A stretch of 14,475 nt of DNA from Hylemonella sp. UBA6679 (GTDB lineage: Bacteria > Pseudomonadota > Gammaproteobacteria > Burkholderiales > Burkholderiaceae_C): assembly GCA_002454975.1 (NCBI GenBank), contig DKJZ01000057.1, positions 1-14,475 on the forward strand. Reading direction: 5' to 3'. Within the stretch, counting starts at the first letter, position 1, and every line of letters starts with the position of its first letter. A program made the position numbers and the translations under genes. Below, in pieces: positions 5,993-12,281 of the stretch. A model generated the notes under the pieces. The model saw only the letters and a list, made by a program, of their open reading frames with translations, was not told where the DNA came from and did no database searches.

Positions 5993-6396
5993 CCTACCCT
6001 GTTGAAAAAACCGACGCCCAGTGGCGCGAACTGTTAGCCAGCAAAAACGCTGAGCGCGTGGCGTTTGAGGTCACGCGCAAAGCCGCTACCGAACGGCCGT
6101 TCAGCGGCAAGTACGAGGACTTTTGGCAGCAAGGTGGCTACCACTGCATGTGCTGCGGCCAGCAACTGTTTGCCTCTGACACCAAGTTTGACGCGGGCTG
6201 CGGCTGGCCCAGCTTCTCGCAAGCGCTGCCCGGCGCCATCGAGAACAAAGTGGACCGCAGCCACGGCATGACCCGCACCGAAAACCTGTGCTCGCAATGC
6301 GGCGCGCATTTGGGCCACGTGTTTGAAGATGGCCCTGCCCCCACGGGCTTGCGATACTGCATGAACTCGGCCTCGCTCGAGTTCAAACCCGAGTAA
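5989..6396 (+). CDS. msrB: Peptide-methionine (R)-S-oxide reductase MsrB
   Basis: Repairs methionine-R-sulfoxide in proteins, using thioredoxin as electron donor. The 135-residue single-domain protein has both zinc-binding CxxC pairs (C53/C56 in HCMCCG and C101/C104 in CSQCG). The catalytic cysteine is C124 in RYCMNSASLEF, and C71 in GCGWPSF sits where the resolving cysteine lies in many MsrB proteins. An extra cysteine, C55, lies inside the first CxxC. The start overlaps the selO stop by four bases (ATGA) with no Shine-Dalgarno sequence, so translation is probably coupled to selO. There is no export signal, so it acts in the cytoplasm. Confidence 0.96.
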   Translation: MTYPVEKTDAQWRELLASKNAERVAFEVTRKAATERPFSGKYEDFWQQGGYHCMCCGQQLFASDTKFDAGCGWPSFSQALPGAIENKVDRSHGMTRTENLCSQCGAHLGHVFEDGPAPTGLRYCMNSASLEFKPE

Positions 6397-6400
6397 GACC

Positions 6401-6940
6401 ATGCGTTTCCTGATTGACTTCACCCCCATCTTGCTGTTTTTTGCAGCGTTCAAGCTCTACGACATTTACGCCGCCACGGCTGTGATCATGGCCGCCACCT
6501 TGGTGCAGTGTTTGCTCATCTACAAGCTCGAAGGCAAGCTGCCGATGATGCAAAAAATCACGCTGCTGCTGGTGCTGGTGTTTGGTGCCATGACGCTGCT
6601 GTTTCACGACGAGCGTTTCATCAAATGGAAACCCACCGTGCTTTACGGCGCTTTGTCGGTGGGCCTGTCGGTGGCTTTGTGGGTCATGCGCAAAAACTTT
6701 CTTAAATTGCTGCTGGGCAGCCAACTCACCCTGCCCGATGCGGTGTGGATGCGCTTGAACCTGGTGTGGATTGGGTACTGCGTGTTCATGGCCGTCATCA
6801 ATGGCTACGTGGCAGCCCAGTTCAGCACCGAAGACTGGGTCAACTTCAAGATCTGGGGCTACGTGTTCCCTGTTCTGTTCATTGTTGGTCAAGGCTTGTA
6901 CATTGCCCGCCATCTCAAGGAGACCCCCGATGGCGCCTGA
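6401..6940 (+). CDS. yciB: Inner-membrane protein YciB (septation protein A family)
   Basis: A 179-residue polytopic membrane protein, the same length as E. coli YciB. The opening FTPILLFFAAFKLYDIYAAT is the family hallmark, and the middle segment MQKITLLLVLVFGAMTLLFH is followed by the conserved DERFIKWKPTV loop. About five hydrophobic spans are visible (roughly 5-40, 50-70, 76-95, 118-140 and 148-170). The family is implicated in cell-envelope synthesis and septation; the precise activity is not established. It begins four bases after the msrB stop, and its last 11 bases overlap the bolA-family gene. Confidence 0.95.
   Translation: MRFLIDFTPILLFFAAFKLYDIYAATAVIMAATLVQCLLIYKLEGKLPMMQKITLLLVLVFGAMTLLFHDERFIKWKPTVLYGALSVGLSVALWVMRKNFLKLLLGSQLTLPDAVWMRLNLVWIGYCVFMAVINGYVAAQFSTEDWVNFKIWGYVFPVLFIVGQGLYIARHLKETPDGA
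6917..6922 (+). promoter_or_regulatory. Ribosome site that sets the bolA-family start
   Basis: AAGGAG lies seven bases before the ATG at 6930, inside the 3' end of yciB. It favours 6930 over the in-frame ATG at 6963 and implies an 11-base overlap of the two genes. Confidence 0.7.
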
Positions 6941-7202
6941 CCTGCACCGCCGCGCGCATGACATGGCGCAAACTTTGCGCGAAAAGTTACAGCCCACCGT
7001 GCTGGAGGTCATCGACGAGAGCGCCTCGCACGCGGGCCACATGGGCGCCACTGCCGAAGGTGTTGGCTCGCATTTTCGTGTGCGCATCGCCACGCCAGCC
7101 TTTGAGGGCAAGAGCCGCGTGGCGCGTCACCGGCTTGTGTATGATGCCCTGCAGGTTTTCATCGACCAAGGCGTGCACGCCATTGCCATCGACGTTGTTT
7201 GA
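6930..7202 (+). CDS. BolA-family protein
   Basis: A 90-residue BolA-fold protein (alpha-beta-alpha-beta, class II KH-like). Family marks are LQPTVLEVIDESASHAGH, the strand HFRVRIATPAFEGKSRVA, and the conserved RHRLVYDAL, whose histidine is the usual iron-sulfur ligand when BolA pairs with a monothiol glutaredoxin. The ending VHAIAIDVV is typical. Members act in iron-sulfur cluster trafficking and, for E. coli BolA, in stress morphology and transcription. Which subfamily this is (BolA or IbaG-like) I cannot settle; the DESxxHxGH segment favours the BolA side. Neighbours selO and msrB also belong to thiol/redox biology. Confidence 0.92.
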   Translation: MAPDLHRRAHDMAQTLREKLQPTVLEVIDESASHAGHMGATAEGVGSHFRVRIATPAFEGKSRVARHRLVYDALQVFIDQGVHAIAIDVV

Positions 7203-7247
7203 ATCGTTTATTGACTGACCCTAACCGAAGTTTCCCTAGGACCCATG

Positions 7248-8030
7248 ATGAAGAAGACTCTCTCTGCCCTTGCCGCAGCCGCTTTGCTGGGCGCATTTGC
7301 CCTGCCCGCCTTGGCCCAGAACCTGGCCATTGTTAATGGCAAGCCCGTTCCCAGCTCACGCGTGGACGCTTTGGCAGCTCAGCTCAACAAATCGGGCCGT
7401 GCCGTTTCCCCTGAAATGATGGGCCAGCTCAAAGACGAAGTCATTGCCCGCGAGCTATTCACCCAAGAAGCCGTCAAGCAAGGCCTGGACGCCACCGACG
7501 ACTACAAAACCCAGGTCGAGCTGACCAAGCAAACCATTTTGATCCGCGAGTTGTTTGCCACCTTCCAGAAAAACAACCCCGTGACCGACGCCGACATCAA
7601 GGCCGAGTACGACAAGTTTGTGGCAGCCAACGCCGGTAAAGAGTACCGCGCGCGCCACATCTTGGTGGAAAAAGAAGACCAAGCCAAAGCCATCATTGCG
7701 CAATTGAAAAAAGGCGCCAAGTTTGAAGACATCGCTAAAAAGCAGTCCAAAGACACCGGCTCTGGCGCCAATGGCGGCGACCTGGATTGGTCGGCCCCAG
7801 GCAACTACGTCAAAGAGTTCTCGCAAGCCATGGTGGCCTTGACCAAGGGCAAATTGACCGAAACCCCTGTGAAGTCGCAGTTTGGCTTTCACGTGATTCG
7901 TCTTGACGATGTGCGCGACGCACAGCTGCCCAAGCTCGAAGATGTCAAAGCCCAGATCTCCCAACAAATGACGCAGCAAAAGCTGATGAAGTACCAGGAA
8001 GACCTGCGCGCCAAGGCTCGCATCGAGTAA
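7248..8030 (+). CDS. Secreted PpiC-type (parvulin) peptidyl-prolyl isomerase
   Basis: Periplasmic folding helper, 260 residues. A signal peptide of about 23 residues (MKKTLSALAAAALLGAFALPALA|Q) leads to a SurA-like helical N-domain (NGKPVPSSRVDAL ... DEVIARELFTQEAVKQG). The parvulin domain spans about 130-225, with both conserved histidines (YRARHILV and FGFHVIRLDD) and the GANGGDLDW turn. A charged helical tail follows. AGGA at 7238-7241 fits ATG 7248 (six-base gap) better than the adjacent ATG at 7245. Last gene of the selO string, about 45 bases after the bolA-family gene, and convergent with fic across 15 bases. I saw no clear terminator in that gap. Confidence 0.94.
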   Translation: MKKTLSALAAAALLGAFALPALAQNLAIVNGKPVPSSRVDALAAQLNKSGRAVSPEMMGQLKDEVIARELFTQEAVKQGLDATDDYKTQVELTKQTILIRELFATFQKNNPVTDADIKAEYDKFVAANAGKEYRARHILVEKEDQAKAIIAQLKKGAKFEDIAKKQSKDTGSGANGGDLDWSAPGNYVKEFSQAMVALTKGKLTETPVKSQFGFHVIRLDDVRDAQLPKLEDVKAQISQQMTQQKLMKYQEDLRAKARIE

Positions 8031-8045
8031 GCCGGTTATAAAAAC

Positions 8046-9272
8046 TCAAGGACTTTGCGCTTCAGCCTCGGGCCAGAGCCTGGGGAAATAAAAGCGCAGG
8101 GCATGCTGCGGCACACCGAACCGCAGCTTGCCATAGGGAGTGTCTGACAACAGCAACCCACGGCTGAGCAATGCCGAAACCTGTGCAGTGGCCAGACGAT
8201 CCCCTAGTCCGAGCATGGCCTTGAAATCTGAACGCTCCAGCTCCGATTGCGTGGCAAACAAATAGTGCAAGGCCCTGAGAGATTCCATACGAACCCCCTG
8301 CCCCACCACATGCGCCTCAAAGCTTAAACAAGCGGCGATACGGTCTTTCATCGTCTCGAGGTTGAGCAGGTCGGTCATGAAGCTCACCTGATCGATGCAG
8401 ACATCAATGACATAGTGAATCCATGCCATTAGCCCAGCTTCTGTGAGGTTGCCTCGTCCATCCAAATCGCCCGCTCGAGGTTCATCGGCTGCAGCCAAGT
8501 AGGCGTAATACTCGTCTTGCGATCTGGCGAACCCGCGCAGAGGTGACCACAGCCCGTTGGTCAACCCCAATTGCCCCAAGACCAAATGGCTATGTAAGCG
8601 AGCCACGCGGCCGTTGCCGTCCAAAAATGGATGTATCCAGGCCAGCCGCTGGTGTGCAGCGGCCATGGCCACCACCTGCATTTCTCCGCGACGGACGCTG
8701 CCGTAGACTTCAGACCATCGGGCCATGAAGGCACCAAGCGCTTGCGCCATGGGTGCGGCATGACGGCCCACACTCACCTCATGCTGCCGCATCTGGCCTG
8801 GCACGATACGCTGCTGGCCGTTGCCTTGTAGTGTGGCCACATCGGCTTCAGGCAGGCGAGCGAAAAGATCTTGATGAATGTCACAAATGGTTTGAGCTGC
8901 CCAGACTTGCTGCGCATCCCACGAAGACCATCGGGTTTCAATTTGCAACTCAGTGGCCATGTGTGCCAAAGCCAAACGCTGACGGCGCGCCTTGTCTTGG
9001 TCTTTGGCGTAATCGTTTCGCAGAGCCTGCTCGATCTCAAGCGGCAGGGTGTGCTGCCCCTCGATCTTGTTGGAGTAGTACGAGTTCATGGCACGCAGCA
9101 GCTGCCGTAAGCCACTCAAGGTGCCCGAGCGAGACCAACTGGCCAGGCGGTCGGACTGTCGGATCAGGTCATGTGCACGCTCAAGCACAGGGCCAAGTCT
9201 AGCCTCGCTGGGCATCAGGGGTTCCATCTGCGATGGATCATTATAAAGCTCAAATTTTTGCGACTTTGACAT
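8046..9272 (-). CDS. Fic family protein, class II with N-terminal inhibitory helix
   Basis: Predicted Fido-fold enzyme that transfers AMP from ATP to hydroxyl side chains of proteins. The 408-residue chain has a complete active motif, HPFLDGNGRVAR (214-225), with the catalytic His and all nucleotide-binding residues. The motif S67-N-K-I-E71-G is the (S/T)xxxE(G/N) inhibitory helix placed before the Fic core, as in class II Fic proteins, so activity should be self-restrained. The flap region lies upstream of the core (IVPGQMRQHEVSVG, about 156-169). Residues after about 310 look like a winged-helix DNA-binding domain (LERSDFKAMLGLGDRLATAQ), often seen in stand-alone Fic proteins. It has no antitoxin-like partner, and its AT-rich leader differs from the neighbours. 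Target unknown; no strong ribosome site at ATG 9272. Confidence 0.93.
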   Translation of the reverse strand: MSKSQKFELYNDPSQMEPLMPSEARLGPVLERAHDLIRQSDRLASWSRSGTLSGLRQLLRAMNSYYSNKIEGQHTLPLEIEQALRNDYAKDQDKARRQRLALAHMATELQIETRWSSWDAQQVWAAQTICDIHQDLFARLPEADVATLQGNGQQRIVPGQMRQHEVSVGRHAAPMAQALGAFMARWSEVYGSVRRGEMQVVAMAAAHQRLAWIHPFLDGNGRVARLHSHLVLGQLGLTNGLWSPLRGFARSQDEYYAYLAAADEPRAGDLDGRGNLTEAGLMAWIHYVIDVCIDQVSFMTDLLNLETMKDRIAACLSFEAHVVGQGVRMESLRALHYLFATQSELERSDFKAMLGLGDRLATAQVSALLSRGLLLSDTPYGKLRFGVPQHALRFYFPRLWPEAEAQSP

Positions 9273-9439
9273 TTTATGTAAGTATATGATTTATAGATAT
9301 TTTATACAAACCTTGCATTATATTTTGCGAGATAAATGGCGAGATTTTTTCCTGAATGAATGGTTTGCGCTGACCATCATCAGCCACCCCATGCAACGAA
9401 AGGCGTGCTGAACATGGCGTGAATGGGATAATGCCGCCC
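9273..9439. other. AT-rich divergent control region of fic and rlhA
   Basis: This 167-base gap must carry promoters for fic (minus) and rlhA (plus). The half next to fic is strongly AT-rich, with several TATA-like hexamers on the minus strand (for example within 9290-9310). I could not choose one -35/-10 pair with confidence for either gene. Confidence 0.5.
9327..9345 (+). repeat. Short direct repeat in the fic leader
   Basis: GCGAGAT occurs at 9327-9333 and again at 9339-9345, a 12-base period, in otherwise AT-rich DNA 55-73 bases upstream of the fic start. It could be a protein-binding site, perhaps for the winged-helix domain of the Fic protein itself. The repeat is short and could be accidental. 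Confidence 0.3.
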
Positions 9440-11419
9440 ATGTCTTTGCTTGACCACCAGCTTGAACTTCTGGCGCCCGCACGCAGCGCCGACATCGGCA
9501 TCGAGGCCGTGAACCACGGCGCAGACGCGGTCTACATCGGCGGGCCCTCGTTTGGCGCGCGCAGCACGGCTGACAACTCGGTGCAAGACATTGCCCGCTT
9601 GGTCAAGCATGCGCACCGCTACAACAGCCGCATTTTCGTCACCGTCAACACCATTTTGCGAGACGACGAGCTGGAAGGCGCGCGCAAATTGGCCTGGCAG
9701 CTGTACGACGCGGGTGCCGACGCGCTCATCATCCAAGACATGGGCCTGCTGGAAATTGACATGCCGCCCATCCAGCTGCATGCCAGCACGCAAACCGACA
9801 TCCGCACACCTGAGAAAGCACGTTTTTTGCAGGACGCGGGCCTCTCGCAAATTGTGTTGGCGCGTGAACTCACCATTGAGCAAATTCAGGCCATCCGAGC
9901 GCAAACCCATTGCACCCTGGAGTTCTTCGTACATGGCGCTTTGTGCGTGGCCTACAGCGGCCAGTGCTACATCAGCCATGCCCACACCGGGCGCAGCGCC
10001 AACCGCGGCGACTGCTCGCAAGCCTGCCGCTTGCCTTACCAGGTGGTGGACAGCGCGGGGCGATTTGTGGCGCACGACAAGCACGTGCTCTCGATGAAAG
10101 ACAACAACCAAAGCGCCAACCTGGCCGCTTTGGTGGACGCCGGTGTGCGCAGCTTCAAAATTGAAGGCCGCTACAAAGACCTGGCCTACGTGAAAAACAT
10201 CACCGCACACTACCGCAAATTGCTTGATGAGCTGATCGAAGCGCGCGAGATGTCGGACCAGCCTTTTTTCAGGGCATCGAGTGGGCGCACAACGTTCACC
10301 TTTTCACCCGATCCCAACCAAAACTTCAACCGCGAGTTCACCGACTACTTTGTGCAGGGCCGCAAAGAAGACATTGGCGCGTTTGACACCCCCAAAAACC
10401 CGGGTCAGGCCATCGGCTTTGTCACCCAGGTAAGCGACCAGTGGGTGGAGCTGAGTGTGAACAGCCCCGAGACCCTGCTCAACAACGGCGACGGCCTGTG
10501 CTACTACGACTTGCAAAAAGAACTGGTGGGCCTGGCCATCAACCGCGCCGAAGCGGTGAGCGGCAAAGTGGGTGTGTGGCGCGTGTTCCCCAAAGACCCC
10601 ATGAGCGGTTTCAAAGACCTGCGCAAAGGCACCGAGGTCAACCGCAACCGCGACATGAACTGGGTGCGCATGCTGGAGAAAACCTCCAGCACGCGCCGCA
10701 TGGGCGTGTGGATGGCCCTGGCCTATGAGCGCGGCAGCTTGACGCTCAACGTGACCGACGAAGACGGCCACAGTGCCTCAGCGCAGTGCGAGTGGCAAGG
10801 CCAAACCGCCAAAGACCAAAGCTTGAACCGCGAGCAACTCGTCACCCACTTGAGCAAACTGGGTGCTACTGTTTTTGAAGCGCTCGAGATTGATGTGGCC
10901 AAGGCTGCAGCCATATTTGTGCCTGCTTCTGTGCTCAACCCCTTGCGCCGCGATGCCTTGGCGCAGCTTGAAAGTGCGCGCGCTGCGGCGTACGAGCGCC
11001 CTGTGCGCGCCCTGCCTGTCGAACCACCGGTGCCCTACCCCGAAGACACCCTGACCTATTTGGCCAATGTGTACAACGACAAAGCGCGCGCGTTTTACGC
11101 CAAGCATGGCGTGAAGGTGATGGCCGCGGCTTACGAGGCGCAAGAAGAGTTGGGCGAGGTGAGCTTGATGATCACCAAGCACTGTGTGCGCTTTTCACTC
11201 AGCCTGTGCCCCAAGCAAGCAAAGGGTGTGACAGGCGTGCAAGGCACGGTCAAAGCCGAGCCGCTGCAACTCATCAATGGCAAAGAAAAACTCACCCTGC
11301 GGTTTGATTGCAAACCCTGCGAAATGCATGTGGTGGGCAAAATCAAAAAAAGCGTGCTCAACGCGCCTGAAAGCCCGCTGGTGTTTCACAAGAAACGCCC
11401 AGTGGTGGGCGTGCACTGA
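9440..11419 (+). CDS. rlhA: U32 peptidase-family protein, RlhA (YdcP) type 23S rRNA C2501 hydroxylase
   Basis: A 659-residue cytoplasmic protein of the U32 family. E. coli RlhA (YdcP), of similar length, is needed for hydroxylation of C2501 in 23S rRNA. The start LELLAPARSADIGIEAVNHGADAVYIGG is the barrel opening of the family. The signature EFFVHGALCVAYSGQC...RSANRGDCSQACRLPY supplies cysteines C169, C176, C192 and C196 (numbered from 9440). A long C-terminal region follows, with more cysteines (ITKHCVRF and CKPCEMHVVGKI), typical of the long RlhA-like members rather than the shorter TrhP or UbiU/UbiV proteins. The start is uncertain: in-frame GTG 9419 and ATG 9431 precede ATG 9440, and none has a good ribosome site; I chose the one nearest the conserved beginning. 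Older annotations as a collagenase or protease are probably wrong. Confidence 0.9.
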   Translation: MSLLDHQLELLAPARSADIGIEAVNHGADAVYIGGPSFGARSTADNSVQDIARLVKHAHRYNSRIFVTVNTILRDDELEGARKLAWQLYDAGADALIIQDMGLLEIDMPPIQLHASTQTDIRTPEKARFLQDAGLSQIVLARELTIEQIQAIRAQTHCTLEFFVHGALCVAYSGQCYISHAHTGRSANRGDCSQACRLPYQVVDSAGRFVAHDKHVLSMKDNNQSANLAALVDAGVRSFKIEGRYKDLAYVKNITAHYRKLLDELIEAREMSDQPFFRASSGRTTFTFSPDPNQNFNREFTDYFVQGRKEDIGAFDTPKNPGQAIGFVTQVSDQWVELSVNSPETLLNNGDGLCYYDLQKELVGLAINRAEAVSGKVGVWRVFPKDPMSGFKDLRKGTEVNRNRDMNWVRMLEKTSSTRRMGVWMALAYERGSLTLNVTDEDGHSASAQCEWQGQTAKDQSLNREQLVTHLSKLGATVFEALEIDVAKAAAIFVPASVLNPLRRDALAQLESARAAAYERPVRALPVEPPVPYPEDTLTYLANVYNDKARAFYAKHGVKVMAAAYEAQEELGEVSLMITKHCVRFSLSLCPKQAKGVTGVQGTVKAEPLQLINGKEKLTLRFDCKPCEMHVVGKIKKSVLNAPESPLVFHKKRPVVGVH

Positions 11420-11442
11420 ACACCGTCTTGGGTTGGTAGCGC

Positions 11443-12270
11443 TTAGGTAAAGCTCAGGCTCAAGGCGCCTAAGGGCGCATCAAACTCGGCTGTCCACGTT
11501 TCGCCAGCAGACACCGCATAAGCATCCGTCCAGGTGCCGGTGGTGATCACATCACCCGCTTTCAAATCCGGCGCACCAGGGCAGGCCCGCAGGGTTTGCA
11601 GGAAGTGGTGCAGCGCATGCAAGGGGCTGTCCAGCACGTTGGCGCCCTGCCCTTGCTCCACCAGCTCACCGTTTTTGAGCAAACGCACCGAGGCTCGACT
11701 AAGACGCTGCGCAAGTTCTTCAGCACTGGCGGCGATGTCTTTCACCGAGAGTTGTTGGCCGAGACGTAAATGGCCATGCAAGCCGCCATCGGCCACGGTG
11801 TCGGGCGCGGTGAATTTCCAGCCCGGGCGGTGTGATTGCACCACCTCAAAACCAGGGGCTACCCACGCGATGCAATCAAACACATCTTGCAAGCTGGCGT
11901 TGCTTGGTGGCGTGGCACGCATGCCAAACACGGTCTCAGGCTCAAGGCGCGGCTCGCAAAATGTGTGGACGGCGATGGGCGGTGTGCCCTCAGACAAGGT
12001 GGTGTTCCACACCGTGCCCCAGATGGGCGCGAACACCTGGTAGCGTTCCCAGATGGTGCGGTTGGTGAAGCCCACCTTGTAGCCGCGCGGCACCTCGCCA
12101 CGGGCCACGCGCAAGCTGCGAACTGCTAAAGCAGTTTGGTAGGCCTGGGCCAAAGCACCACCCTCGCCAACACCTACGCTCGCACCCTCGCTCTGACCAT
12201 CAGCGGCCACAAACCCTCCCGGCCAGGGCTGGGCACTGTCGGCATGGGCCAGCAGGGTTTGGGGGCTCAT
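11443..12270 (-). CDS. MhpD-like 2-oxopent-4-enoate hydratase / FAH-superfamily enzyme
   Basis: A 275-residue enzyme of the fumarylacetoacetate-hydrolase superfamily, closest in pattern to 2-keto-4-pentenoate hydratase and 4-oxalocrotonate decarboxylase. It shows RGYKVGFTNRTIWERY, APIWGTVW, the metal ligands E110 and E112 in RLEPETVFGM, and E142 in APGFEVVQSH, close to the spacing of the E. coli MhpD ligands. The C-terminal half has GDVITTGTWTDAY, the usual closing motif. I start at ATG 12270, 11 bases after the purL stop; the open frame continues back to 12324 inside purL. There is no clear ribosome site, so translation is likely coupled to purL. No other aromatic-degradation gene is in the window, so the substrate is open. 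The segment 12-40 is Gly/Ala-rich and poorly conserved-looking. Confidence 0.85.
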   Translation of the reverse strand: MSPQTLLAHADSAQPWPGGFVAADGQSEGASVGVGEGGALAQAYQTALAVRSLRVARGEVPRGYKVGFTNRTIWERYQVFAPIWGTVWNTTLSEGTPPIAVHTFCEPRLEPETVFGMRATPPSNASLQDVFDCIAWVAPGFEVVQSHRPGWKFTAPDTVADGGLHGHLRLGQQLSVKDIAASAEELAQRLSRASVRLLKNGELVEQGQGANVLDSPLHALHHFLQTLRACPGAPDLKAGDVITTGTWTDAYAVSAGETWTAEFDAPLGALSLSFT

Positions 12271-12281
12271 CGCAGAGGGGT

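Noticed and set aside
8046..9272. Fic as toxin of a FicTA or Doc/Phd module
   Set aside because: No small antitoxin gene adjoins it, and the inhibitory helix motif SNKIEG is built into the same chain, as in class II proteins.
9440..11419. Collagenase-like protease function for the U32 protein
   Set aside because: The U32 cysteine signature and the long C-terminal region match RlhA, an RNA-hydroxylation factor. No protease active site is recognisable.
11439..11478. Inverted repeat CTTAGG/CCTAAG at the convergent rlhA-hydratase junction, possible two-way terminator
   Set aside because: The stem is short, the 20-base loop lies inside the hydratase coding end, and there is no T tract on either side.
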